The translations under genes were made by a program, and so were the position numbers. A DNA stretch of 64,000 nucleotides from Hermetia illucens (Eukaryota; Arthropoda; Insecta; Diptera; Stratiomyidae), in assembly GCF_905115235.1 (NCBI RefSeq), contig NC_051853.1:42839467-42903466 (forward strand), in the 5' to 3' direction. Below the pieces are notes generated by a model, which did not search any database, was not told the DNA's origin, and saw only the letters and a list, made by a program, of their open reading frames with translations. Shown here piece by piece: positions 12,331 to 23,548 of the stretch (its first letter is position 1; each line of letters opens with the position of its first letter).

Positions 12331-12940
12331 CCCCAAAAACGGTGTAAATTAAAAACTTTTTATTGATTTTTGGACGTTAGGTAGCCATCCAGTGACATAT
12401 CAAATCATTAAGAATGCTTATACTGAACAGTGATCTAACAAAAATATTTCGCAGTTAACGCAACATTCTGCCGTGAACTGTTTATTCACTTACACCACCG
12501 CTCCACATGTTATGCAATTCGGTACTCGGTAAGCTTTTGACGCTATTCAAAAATCCAAAATGGCGGAAAACGTAAAATTGAAATCTTATTTGAAAATATA
12601 TGGGTTTTTGACGTAGAACTAGCATAGCTATAGTACTGACCATTGAAGGGTTTATGACCAACTGCAAGTTCTTTCGTGATGCATTATACGGCTCTGTAAC
12701 CATTATTATTTGTAGAAACTCCGGTTTCCCTGCCAAACTCAGCGATGGAATTCCTTTTGCCGTGCCACATGTTGGGTTGTATTTCTCATACTTTGTGACG
12801 GTAGTGGAGCTTCAACACGACGCGTACACGCAAAAATCAAAAAGGCCCTCAGTTCTTCTCCCATGATAACAATCAATACCAGCGAATAAATCTAAACTCA
12901 AACTTAACTCGTGCCTAACTTAAAACCACCAATATACGGT
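12330..12940. other. Unassigned sequence
   Basis: No gene or shared repeat noticed. Short open frames on both strands look random. Confidence 0.35.
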
Positions 12941-12944
12941 TGCC

Positions 12945-15590
12945 GTTCACTCTTGGTGGGATATAGGGTGTCAATCACACCTACGCGCTATCGTTCGCTT
13001 CACCTCCCCTGAGTAACTACGAAGATGCCCTCACTATCCCTCTACGGTTCTGCGGCAAGCACGCTTTTGGTGAACCACTCGTCGGCTACCTTGGGAAAGT
13101 GCTTTCCACTGACTGACATAGCTGGCACTTTTAAGTCCGCCTTCCAATAACATTGCATATGGGTGACTGGCCTGCGCGCAGAGCTAGTTCTTCGTTTGAA
13201 ATATTTCGGCGTACTTCGATGATACCTCACACAAAGGTGTTGACGAAGATTTGGAGCTATTGATTGGCGGTAGCGGTCACTTTCCATGTGCTACTCCCAA
13301 ACAAAAAGGCAGAAAGAACACTAGCACAGAACAATCTCGATCTGATGTTGTTGTTGAGATAACTACATTTTGAGACAAGGCCGCGGTAGCGAATCTAGTG
13401 CTGTTAATGCGCCGGGCGACATCCAATTCGGAGCCACTATCGGCAGCAACCACGCACGTCTTCAATGCTCTGCCTATTAATCCAGATAGTGAGAGTACGA
13501 TAACTCGCCAGACTGAGAATCTCGGTTTGGTTGTTCTTTATCTTCAGTCTGGCTCTACTTGCCCCCTCTTTCCTAACCCAGAGCCATTTGACTAAGTTCT
13601 GTGACCCCGTGGGAGAGCAGATAGTTGTCAGCCTAATCGAGGTCTTTGAGGAAAGATGCCATCGTCCTCTGGACAAGGCAGCATAAAAAATAATATTCAG
13701 TGATAACAAAAGGAACAGATATCACTGACGTTGCGACTGGGTTGGACCTCAAATTCTTCCCAGATTTTACCTCGGTGCAGCACATGACATTTTGCGCCAT
13801 AATATGTTACTCTGATAATAACTATAATTTCCGCGAAATGCCCCTTCTGATTAGAGCACGCCAGGTACATTTCCTGTTCATGCTGTCGAGAGCTCTAAAC
13901 TGCACACACTATTTCAAAATGATCCATAGAATGATGGTGTGGTCAATGCAGGAGGATTCAGAACAGAAATCAGCCCGGTCTCTATCGACCAAACGGTGCT
14001 CTTTCCAGGATAATTTTAGCTGCTATCTTTGCGTCGGTAAAGAGCACGCAGATATTCCTTCAATTGTTCAAACGGTCCCTTCTAGGCTCTGTGAAAGGTC
14101 TCGAATTCCTAAGATTTTCACACGAGTGGAAGATGTCGATCTGCATAAACAGCACGTACAGCGATATATACCTCTACCGTGATGCAGTCAAGCCAAGCGA
14201 CTTTCCTCCATTTGAGTGCATTGATAGCCGACATAATTTCTCCCCTGTTTGGAGGAACAGCAAGTATCCGCATATTATGGTGACTAGCCAGCTGATCCAT
14301 AACAGGCGGAACTTCACCATATGCGATATATTTAAGAACCGTGGTGAAGTGTTACTTACACCTTTTCAGCTGCTCATCTTCGTGGTTCCCCAAAATTCCC
14401 CATAAAACCATCCAAAAGTTTGCAACCATATGCAAGACGTTTCGTGATGTGGTATATACTTCTGAAATCATTGTCTTCAGCGGCATCTTCCGTTTTCCTG
14501 ACCAACGCAATAACGAATTCCCTCTTGTGATCGCAGTTCGAGGACATCACACCCCCCATCACTCGCAGCGGTCATCAGAGCTTTCAAACCCTACCATTCA
14601 TTGACCCGTTTGCACGATTATGCAGTTAAGCAGTTCTTATGACGCCCCTTTGGGATGTGGCAGACAACCTGTGTAGAACTGGAGAAGAAAACATTTTTCA
14701 CGGTGGCCCCATGCTCATCTATATTCTCAGACGACCTGTTCAGGGTGGCTGCCGTCCGATGAGCAAGATAACTCTCCCACTGTTGAGCGACGGTTGGATG
14801 ATAGAAAAGTTCGATGTTGAGGTTGGGAGGTCATAGCTCGGATACCCTGCAAGAAGTAGCAGACACAACACGCAAGCGAACGTAAGCGATCAAAAGATGG
14901 CGATCCTTATCTATGTTTTGTTACGCGTATTCCGGTGACAACTACTACCTCTACTACTTATCATAAACCAATGGCACCAATGATCAGGTGGTGGTTCACC
15001 TTCGCATTCAAGTCACCCGTTACGGGGGAGGGCTCTACTAATCTGCATTTAATTACTCATAGAAAGCATATCGGAAATCTCCATTTGTGCATAGCACTGT
15101 ACAATTATGACGCCCGCTAAACTGGACCGGAATGTTACAGTCAGAAGTCTACTAGAAATCGGGGCGCCTTGCCTTGACGTCTGTTACCACTTGGCTTTCC
15201 AGACTACAAAAGCACATTACCATTAATGTGGGAGCAGCGAAGGGTGTACTTTGAAGAGTCCCACCATTTTACTTCGCTTAGGCCCAGGATGTCCAGCTTA
15301 TATCGTTGGAAATCTCGTTCGAATTGGAAAAAGCGAGCATTCTGAGGAGCGTCGACGCTGTTGTTAAGCAGCGTGCGTACATTCCAGAAAGAAGTCAGTC
15401 CCTATACGAAGCGTTGTTGACGTTTGGGGAGCAGTAAAGTTTCGAGGTTTGCAGGTTACTAATCGACAAATTTTTACCCCTTTTAGTCCGCTTTTACGGC
15501 AAACAGGGAAGACTTCGGCTGTCAATGGGGGGTAAATGGCAACCATATAAACACGCATCAACTTCAATGATGCATTCTACTCCTGTGTAA
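12945..15590 (-). mobile_element. LINE family A (endonuclease-RT type), decayed
   Basis: Minus-strand order fits one element. N-terminal/endonuclease remnants lie at 15567-15120 (LNSVDAPQNARFFQFERDF, LDILGLSEVKW, SGKPSG). A linker lies at 14562-14374 (HKREFVIALVRKTEDAAED). RT remnants follow at 14300-13700, and a C-terminal part runs to about 12950. The copy at 42.6-41.7 kb supplies the RT palm of the same family (DLDKAFDSVNREYIW). Breaks are many; no long frame survives. Confidence 0.6.
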
Positions 15591-15774
15591 TCTATCGCGA
15601 ACAAGACCGCCCTGTTCAATGTTGATGAAGGCTGAAGCCATATTAGTTAGTATTATCCAAAGGTTTAAGAAAGTACGTCCTAGAATGAAGCTGATGATCA
15701 TTCGACACATGGTGATTCAATCGGCGGCCATGCATTCCATTAGTTAAAACTCAGGAGTTAAGTTGTTGAACAAA

Positions 15775-15780
15775 TTTATT
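15775..15780 (-). terminator. Poly(A) signal of gene 2
   Basis: AATAAA on the minus strand about 105 bp beyond the gene 2 stop, in the context GTCAATAAATTTG, similar to that of gene 1. Confidence 0.55.
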
Positions 15781-15884
15781 GACGCAGAAGGAAGCAATGT
15801 GCACTTATAATTATTTCCACCAGTTTCTCATAATTATTATTTCCATTCGCGGCTGTTATTAATCCTGCGTCTTCCATCGGAACT

Positions 15885-16650
15885 TTATGGACTTAGAGGT
15901 GCTGGTGGCTCCGTTGCAACTCCTGATCCACCTCCTGATCCACTCCCTGATCCCGAGTCATCAGTTGGTGGAGTAGGTGGTTCAGTTCCACCTCCTGATC
16001 CACCACCTGATCCACCACCTGATCCACCACCTGATCCACCTCCTGAGCCCGAGTCATCAGTTGGCGGAGTAGGTGGCTCCGTAGGAACTCCCGGACCACC
16101 AGGTTTAACAGTCGATTCAGTTTCTGTAATAGTAGAACTTGGTGTCGACTCAGCCGATTCGGTCTTCTCAGTCGATTCAGTCGGCTTAGTCGATTCAGTC
16201 GCCTCAGGTGGCTTACTGGACTCAGGTGGTTCAACTGTTGTTGCAGTTGTTTCAGGTGGGACAGTTTCCTCAGTTGCTGTTGTAGTTGATTCTGTTTCCC
16301 CACCTGGTACAGTTGGTGTCTCGGTAGTGCCTTCAGGCGGAGTTACCGGTGGGGTTCCAGGGATACATTTTTTATCCGTTACACCAAAGTATTCTCCTGG
16401 CGGGCATTTTAGTTGAACTTCCACACCCGGAGCTAAGCATTTGTAATAATATATTGGATTCGATGGGTGAGGCCACATCGTTCCTGTTTCACATGGTTCG
16501 TCCGCAACACTGCTTTGCACTAGGCAAACTACTAAAGCAACAAGGATCACTGGAAAGATTATAAATGCAAAGAACCAGTCAATCCACTGAATCTCCTTAA
16601 CACCAGAAAATATTAAAATAATGAGGTCAGAAATGTTCTTCACCTGCCAT
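15885..16650 (-). CDS. Secreted four-Cys chitin-binding-like protein, Thr/Glu and Gly-Ser tail (gene 2)
   Basis: Spliced gene: complement(join(15885..16549,16644..16650)), 223 aa. Exon 1 gives ATG GCA G; the donor is GTGAAG, the acceptor CTTTCCAG, and the intron is 94 bp in phase 1. Signal peptide MAVILVALVVCLVQSSVA. The CBM14-like domain has Cys22, Cys40, Cys51 and Cys64, identical in spacing to gene 1, with a shared TMWPHPSNPIYYYKCLAPG core. The tail falls in two parts: a Thr/Glu/Pro-rich segment with TEST(E)K-type repeats, then a (SGGG)n glycine-serine run flanked by three TEPP(T/A)P modules. A reading that continues upstream without splicing would put the signal peptide behind a charged stretch, so the spliced start is preferred. 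Extracellular; O-glycosylation of the Thr-rich part is likely by composition. Confidence 0.85.
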
Positions 16651-16677
16651 GTTGCTGCCTTCAATTGACACTTTCAC

Positions 16678-16710
16678 TGACTACCGTATTGTCTAGACGC
16701 GTTATTTATA
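16678..16710 (-). promoter_or_regulatory. Core promoter of gene 2 (TATA + initiator)
   Basis: TATAAATA at 16710-16703 and initiator TCAGT at 16680-16676 (A at 16678) are 32 bp apart, predicting a 35-nt first exon that ends at 16644. Confidence 0.75.
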
Positions 16711-16812
16711 CAAAATTCCCGGATGCGCATGCAGTCCTATCTGGCAGTAAGGTTACATGTCAAATTTGTTTGTATTTCCTTCTATCTTATAAATATTACA
16801 ATCGATATTTTT

Positions 16813-16903
16813 TGATAAGTTCTGATCAACGATGTTTCAGAGAATTGTAAGCACTTTGAAAAGATGTTGTAAGAAATGGAATTTTCAGGGGAGAAAAGAT
16901 AAG
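16813..16903. promoter_or_regulatory. GATA-type sites upstream of gene 2
   Basis: TGATAAG at 16813-16819 and AGATAAG at 16897-16903 lie 135 and 220 bp upstream of the inferred start. The same two site types occur at comparable distances in genes 3-5. Confidence 0.45.
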
Positions 16904-16909
16904 TTAATT

Positions 16910-17400
16910 ACAGATTCTAGTAGCGACATTTGCCTACATTGTTAGAAAAATCAAATCAATTTTTATGGCACTCATTTCACTAATATTATGCGTTTCAGCG
17001 CTAAATTTAGAAAGATGTTATTTATGTCAAATGAATACCTAGACAGAGTGGAAACGGCCACTACAAGGTCCACATCTGCTATCTGTTATGCCTTTCGTGG
17101 TAGTACTTTTAGTATTACGTTAAAGAGCGAGCAGCGAAAGATGAATCCCGTTGCATTGGATACAAGCAATGTGATGCCTTGTACTTTGAATCCTTTGAGA
17201 TACGCCTATTATGGCCATATTTCCCCAATAAAGGCTAGAATGCTTGAACTTCTTGTGTGCAGTCGCCTAATCTCTCATCAATTACGTCCCTTCGTGCGGA
17301 TAAGAGAATGCTTGGCAGATGCGTTATGGGCATGCATATGCGCTAACCGGATAGGTGGATAAAAATTGGCTAGAAATAAAATTAAATACCATATAAGGGA
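16910..17400. other. Unassigned, one 124-codon open frame
   Basis: A plus-strand frame at 16988-17362 is open for 124 codons, but it has no recognised domain, signal peptide or promoter, and it sits next to repeat DNA. I do not call it a gene. Confidence 0.3.
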
Positions 17401-17419
17401 CGAGAGAGGATGTTTTTTT

Positions 17420-17490
17420 TAATGGTACAGGGCTTCGGAAACCCAGTACCGGAGGTTTTTGGGAGTAGGCAAACGGATTTTAGTGGTGGG
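17420..17490 (+). repeat. Short dispersed repeat, copy 1
   Basis: The sequence GTACAGGGCTTCGGAAACCC... to GGTTTTTGGGAGTAGGCAA is repeated with substitutions at 37970-38025. The family is not recognised. Confidence 0.5.
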
Positions 17491-17835
17491 AAACTTGGCT
17501 TCTTCATCATCATCATTTTGTAGCATAAAAGATAATAGTGGAGTAGGAATGTCCACACCGGATCCCTTTCGTAAGAGCCTCCAACTTCACCACCGAAGCC
17601 GTCGTTACCCCACCTCTGTCCATATTCGCTATGCGACTTGAAAAGGAATACGGATATTTTCCGAATCCACATGTATGTTGTGGTTATAAAAGAGGGGGTA
17701 GAAGGCAGCAAACTGGAACAGCATTTCTTTCCATGTGAGAGAGAGGCGGAATATCAATTAAAGCAAGAAATAGGGACAGAACTAGTAAATCCATTGATAC
17801 CCAGCAAGCGGCCAAGAAGAAACAAGTCGAGCAAC

Positions 17836-17964
17836 CACAAACTGCACAAGGTATGAAAGGTTTTGTGCAGTTCTTTTATGCAGACATTTGAGTGTGCATC
17901 TGTCTCATCGCTTGATATTGACATTTAAAATCTTGAATTTGCAGTGAAGCGACAAATTTGACCT
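17836..17964. mobile_element. Helentron-type element, left piece
   Basis: ATGAAAGGTTTTGTG, GTGTGCATCTGTC and TCTTGAATTTGCAG correspond in order to 58.83-58.97 kb. The element is interrupted here by an RTE LINE; its (GACA)n-bearing right end may be the piece at 20.69-20.77 kb. Confidence 0.55.
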
Positions 17965-20088
17965 TTTATAATTTTAGAGTCCCCTCTGACAATCAGGTGG
18001 GAGTTAACACTGAAGCCATCCATAACACAGCACTCCGCGACACCTATAAGAGGGAAATTGATGCCGCAATAACCGCAGTCAACAGAGGTCCTGGAGATGA
18101 AGCATCAACAAATGATTTTCACAACAACCTGAAGACCGTTATCATGGATATGGCCACAAAGATACTTGGCCCCAGCAGCAAAAGGAATCGGAACGACTGG
18201 TTTGACTATGAATGTAAGCTAGCAATGGAACGGAAGAATGCCGCATACCGAGTAATGTTGCATTCTCAAAGAATGCTGGCACGCGCAGAGACTTATCACT
18301 TTATCAGCGACGTCACAGACGGAAAAAGGAAGCCTGGGAGAACCAACAAGTCTGTGAACTCGAAAGGTACAGGGAGCAACCGTACCAGGCGCGGAAGTTT
18401 TACCAACAAGTCAGGAGGAAGAAGCCTTATACACCTCGATGCTCATCCTGCCGAGACAAAGAGGGAAATCTGATTTCCGACAGAATGGGCATATTGGAGC
18501 GATGGGTTGAGTACTTTGATGAACTACTGAACAGCCAGAACATCGGCGAGTTGGAGGTCCCGGTAACTGAAGGCGACCGACAAAGTTTAGGAGAAACAGT
18601 CAGTGCAATTCATCACATAAGTCGCCAGGAGCCGACGGAACTACAGCCGAATTGGTTAAATATGGAGGCGACCAGTTACGCCAAGTGGTTCATCAACTTG
18701 TGCTCAAGGTATGGGACAGCGACAATGCCTGACGATTGGTAACGAGTTCTTATCTGTCTCATACATAAAAATGGAGATATCACACAGTGCAGCAATTATA
18801 GAGGTATCACGTTGCTGAGTACCATCTATAAGATATTCTCCTCTATCTTGCTAGGCCGGATAGCCCCATACGCCCAGAACATCATTGACCCATACCAAAA
18901 AGGCTTCACTCCAGCCAAATCAGCAACAGATCAGATTTTCTCTCTGCGGCAAACGATGGAAAGACTGTTGGAATATGGACACCAGTTGCACCATCTTTTC
19001 ATCGACTTTAAAGCCTCCTATGATAGCATAGCCAGGGTGAAACTGTACACGGCCATGAGAAAATTCGGTATCCCGACGGAATTAATAAGACTGACCAGTG
19101 TGATCCTGGCCAATGTGCGAGGCCAGATAAAAGCAGCAGGATCACTCTCAAGACCATTCGACATTAACAACGGTCTACGACAAGCGGATGCTCTATCATG
19201 CGTCCTCTTTCACCTGGCTCTCGCGAAAGTGATCCGTGATGATGATGTAAATGCAAGAGGAACGCTCCTCTTTAAGTCCACCTAACTACTAGCCTATACT
19301 GACGATATCGACATCATGGGAAGAACCACCCAAGACATACAAACTGCCTTCATCCAGATCGAGCAGGCGGCGATTGGCGCGAGATCTTGGGCTGTACATC
19401 AATGAAGGCAAGACAAAGTATATGGTGGCAACGTTAGCACGGAAGACGAACCAACCAACAACATGAAACCACACTGGGCAAACACGAAGAAGAATAAGGA
19501 TAAGAGAATACAACTTTGAGACCGTTGATAATTTCTCCTACCTAGGGTCGAAAATCACAACCTCACGGTTGTTGTCAGCCTATTTCAGCTTACAAAAACT
19601 GTTCCGCCGGAAACGTCTCACCATAGGGTCAAAGCTCTTACTGTATAAGACTATGATCTTGCCAGTCCTCATGTATTCCTCGGAAACTTGGGGTCTTAGC
19701 AAGAAAAATTGCGAACTCTTGGCCGCGTTCGAGAGAAGAATCCTCCGAAGAATTTTTGGCCCCCTATATGAGGATGGACGATTCCGTAGCCTACAAAATG
19801 ACGAAATCTATGAGCGATACCATGACCGTCAATTTGTGGATAAAATCCGGCTCAATAGGTTACGGTGGGCGGATCACTTAATCCGTATGGATGAGGATGA
19901 TCCAGGCCGGAAAGTTTATAAAGGCAATATCTATGGTAGAAAAATTTGACGAGCCAGACCCTGCCTGAGATGGAGCGATGGCGTAGGTCAGGACGGCAGG
20001 CCGCTTTTAGGGATATCGAATTGGTGGACCTCAGCGCAAAACCGGGTTAGCGGATACCGGTTGTTGCCCCGTTGATAATAATGATAAA
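17965..20088 (+). mobile_element. RTE-clade LINE, 5'-truncated, the clearest copy
   Basis: This copy lacks the endonuclease. It starts with the linker (RDTYKREIDAAITAVNRG, KRNRNDWFDYECKLAMERKN). It then runs through the RT: YRGITLLSTIYKIFSSILLG, GFTPAKSATDQIFSLRQ, HLFIDFKASYDSIARVKLYT, GLRQADALSCVLFHLAL. The catalytic box is YTDD instead of YADD (about 19300). The thumb and tail follow (PVLMYSSETWGLSKKN, RRILRRIFGPLYEDGRFRSL, RLNRLRWADHLIRMDEDDPG). The 3' end GGTTGTTGCCCCGTTG is followed by a (GATAAT)-like tail. There are several frameshifts and stops, so it is not autonomous. Confidence 0.85.
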
Positions 20089-20089
20089 A

Positions 20090-20690
20090 GCCGAAAGGGA
20101 GATCGATAAGTGAATCGCAGCAGCGACAGGACCGGTTCCAAAAGGGTCGTTGGACTTACAGGTTGATGCCTTCCACCGAGGAGTGGCTGGAGAGAAAGCA
20201 TGGCGAGATCAATTATAATCTAACCAAGTTGCCATGGAGGCCACCGTCAATACCTGTACAGGTTTAAATTGGACAACTCACCTAATTGTTCAAACTGCGA
20301 CGGGGTCCCAGAAGACCAACCGCACGTATTCTTCAAATGTCCTAGGTTTGTGGAAGAAAAGAGGAACGTGCAGGAAACTCAGAAAATTTTGTCCGGAGAA
20401 TGGTAGCTTGTTAGGAGGATTGGGATGCGATCAATTCCATGATTGCAATAATCCAAGATAAACTGCGAAAAGCAGAACAAGTGAGGAAGGCGCGGTTATG
20501 AACCCCGCGGGTAGATGGAAGGAGACCTAGTTAAAGTAAGCTAACTCCACCCCGTGATTTAATATCTAAGGGTGGTTGCACGGGGTAGCTGGGGAATATG
20601 GGGGGAGGGGGGTTGCTTTAGTGGGTAAAAATCCCACAATCGGGCATGCCCAGGCCAGAGTATTTTGAAGATTTCCACCTCCTTTAAAAA
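20090..20690 (+). mobile_element. R1-clade LINE, 3' end
   Basis: Encodes the C-terminal part of an R1-type ORF2, including a Cys/His knuckle: NCDGVPEDQPHVFFKCPRFV (about 20295-20355). The 3' UTR has GGGTAAAAATCCCACAATCG and TTTTGAAGATTTCCACCTCC, then an A-rich tail directly followed by (GACA)n. The same 3' UTR recurs at 60.47-60.57, 55.64-55.76 and 44.15-44.25 kb. Confidence 0.75.
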
Positions 20691-20692
20691 AA

Positions 20693-20770
20693 AACAAAAA
20701 AAAGGACAGACAGACAGTAAACAGATTTTAATAAAGTTTTGTTTTACACAGAACCTTAAAAAGATTCGCC
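20693..20770. mobile_element. Helentron-type element, (GACA)n and end piece
   Basis: GGACAGACAGACAGTAAACAG followed by ATTTTAATAAAGTTTTGTTTT and CACAGAACC is the microsatellite-bearing end seen at 60.57-60.65 and 38.53-38.59 kb and, reversed, at 34.14-34.23 kb. Confidence 0.6.
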
Positions 20771-22485
20771 CGGAAATAATCATTATTTCCAAGGAAGGAA
20801 ATATGTCTTATGCTGATATCCTTCGCAACGTCAAAGACGATCCGGAATTGGCAGACCTAGGCGGAAGTGTGAATCGTATCAGGCTTACGATGAAAGGTTA
20901 TAGTTTTCGCGGCTGGGTGAAAAAGGTGCTACGTGCGCAAGCAGAATTGAAAGCTCGAAACTAAGAGATAGTAATCGACTGTAAAGACTTAAATGAAGTT
21001 ACATTGCGGAGGATATCTGCGTTGCGCTAAGGGAACAATTTAAATTTAGTGGAATATAAAAGAGTACAATAAAGAAGATGGCTTGCCGGTGAAATCAAGG
21101 ATTAAACTGATTAACGCGGAAGGAAGTATCTCTCCAGATATGCTTCAGATTCCCTCCCAAAGGTAACTGCGTCCATATCTACAGCTGCACTCCCCTCCAA
21201 GTGCAGCATTAGCGCAATATGAGAAAATTATTTCCGGCAATTTCAACGCATAGGCTTTAGAATGGAGAAGCCAAGTGACGAACACCAGAAACCAAATCCT
21301 GCTTGAAACCTTCGCGGAGCTGAACATCGTGATAGATAACGTTGCACAGGTGCCCTTCCGAGGCAGAGGGCTAAACTCGATCGTGGATCTGCCTTACCTT
21401 AGTGCCTCGTTGGCGAGAAGAATGATTTAGCGAAGGAGTAAAAACTTCAGCACCAGGTCATCTTTCTCGATATTAGAAAAAAAAGCGCAGCAAACGTGGA
21501 AGAACCCAGTGTCTGACTGGTCCCGTGGAATTTTTGAGAGGGAGCCATTCCTAGCGGTACTAGAAAGATTTCACAACCCGGTGGAAACGGCGCTGGAAAA
21601 GTTGAGGCAGCGATGTTAGCGAATAACCGATGTATACGACTCTACGATGCTTCGACGCCATTTCCACCACAGTAGGAAACCAAACTACTGGTGGAACCAG
21701 GAACTCTCGCTGTTGAGATCAGTTTGTCTGCAAAAGAGGGGGCTATGCTAAAGGAAAAGAGAGAAGCCAAAACATCGGCAGGTGAAGAAAGAGCACCGCG
21801 ATCTTCAAAGTAGCTCTAAAAATGCCATTGAAGAAAGTAAGCGTAATTGCTACTAAGCAACTGTGTCAAATTTGAACCGCTGGGACACTGCTTGGAAGGT
21901 TTTAATGAACAAGATTTGTGAGCAAAAATCTTCCCAAGTGCCGTGCCCCTCGTTCAAAATTATCGCGATTGTTTTCCCACAAAAGAAAAGAAAGTAACCT
22001 CAGGCTACGGTTCCACAGCATGTCTTCTTGATATTGGGTGCAAACAAGAAGGAACTACAGGAGATCTGTAGATGAATTGTGTATAATGAGTCCCGAATGT
22101 GGCTGCTGAAATCAGGTCCGGAAGGCTCTGCATTAAAGGCCTGCTGCGGAACATAATATATGACGAAGTATTAACGAAGACAACGCTGATTGGTCTTGCA
22201 GACGACCTGGTGGTCTTAGTGACGAATCACCACGCGTGCGAAGAGCTTTGTGGAAATGAAACCAGTCATGCCACCAGAGCATGGTTACAAATGATTAAAC
22301 AGGATCTGGTGGATGAAAAGGCGGAGGCGATATTTATTACTAATTGTAGCAATCATGAGGTCGTTTTAAAATCGATCATTAGATACTGGGGGATAATGAT
22401 AGATACCAAGTTGAGCTTCAAGAATCACTTGGACTGTACACCAAAAAAGGCAGCAAAAGACAGTCATCAGCCTAGTTAAATCCCC
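20771..22485 (+). mobile_element. R1-clade LINE, ORF1 and ORF2 remnants
   Basis: ORF1 remnant RPEIIIISKEGNMSYADILR ... GGSVNRIRLTMKG (20766-20960). Then ORF2 endonuclease remnant RNQILLETFAELNIVIDNVA ... GRGLNSIVDLPY (about 21285-21400), linker remnants to 22000, and RT end (LLRNIIYDEV, LIGLADDLVVLV, WLQMIKQDLVDEKAEAIFIT; 22140-22340). The catalytic box reads LADD. Deletions separate the parts; the copy is dead. Confidence 0.75.
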
Positions 22486-22489
22486 TCAT

Positions 22490-23225
22490 ACTTTGCCAGA
22501 GGTACCGCAATACCCGTCTCCGCCAAATTCCGATGCCCTTAAACCTCTAGAAGTTACCGTCACCTCAATTGAAAGAAACTTCGGCTTTGTATACGTCGTT
22601 TCTTTCTACAGTCCCAATCAACTCTTCGATCCGAACGATCTATCCACTATCAAACCCTTTTGCCGCCAAACTTGCAAATCATGGTCTCTGATTTTAGGAG
22701 GCGACTTAAACGTCAGACACATCTCGTAGTCGGACTTCAACACCAATAAAAATGGTCACAAACCGTATCGCGGTTCTAAATATCTCCTGTCTGGCACTCC
22801 TTACATACAATGTAAGGAACAGCCACTCATACCTCAACCACTTACTGATAAGCAGCAATATCAGCATAAGTCCAACCCAAACATTGTTCCTTTCCTTTAA
22901 ACAGTTCCTGGCATCAGTGACCACGATGCTATCATCCATGAGATCCAACTCTCCGATCGGGCCACTCGCCCACCGCGGCTAACAGCTCCGAACTTCAGGA
23001 ATGCCAACTGCCGGCTCATAAACCAACCCCCTATGAATCAGAAAGCTTCTAATAAGCCCATTGATAGTGCAGTGAGGCAATTCGGATAGTATGTGACGAA
23101 TTCGTACCAACACGCTTCCACAACTTCAGTAACCTTATCTCCTTCCCGGACGAGATCTTTCAAGTTAACCTTTTGCAGAGAAATCACTTCTATTCCACTA
23201 GATATATGATGTGGCTTTCAAAGTT
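22490..23225 (+). mobile_element. Jockey-like LINE fragment, endonuclease part
   Basis: Translation contains SLILGGDLNVRH (about 22685-22720) and, after breaks, PGISDHDAIIHEIQLSDRAT (about 22905-22965), the GDLNAKH and SDH motifs of an AP-type endonuclease. The style resembles the Jockey-like copy at 46.8-49.1 kb, which keeps only the RT half. Frames are broken. Confidence 0.6.
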
Positions 23226-23477
23226 AATAGTGTATCGAAAGCCTTTGACGAAAAAGGGGTAGCAGAATTGTGAGCCGTAAGATGCAATCTGGATCAGATC
23301 CTTCTTATATTTAGGAATCATTGTAATCTCTAAAATCTTTCAAGCCTTAGTCATAGAATTGCGTTGAATATGTGAGTCACGTGAATTACAGTGATTCTGG
23401 AAAAATCCTTCAATATTTTGCGTGCTGACGTTCTAGTGCCCTAAAACATTTGCAGTCCATTTCCTTGGTAGATTTAG
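23226..23477. other. Unassigned spacer between LINEs
   Basis: No gene or repeat recognised. It lies between the 3' end of the LOA-like LINE and the Jockey-like fragment. Confidence 0.3.
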
Positions 23478-23548
23478 TTTAGTTTAGTTAACTGGGGGGA
23501 GCCGCAGCCATTGTTAGGCCCATTGTACTATCCCCGTAAGTTGCCTAT

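Noticed and set aside
16988-17362. 124-codon open frame as a host gene
   Set aside because: No domain, promoter, signal or homologue within the window; frames of this length are expected by chance in 64 kb.
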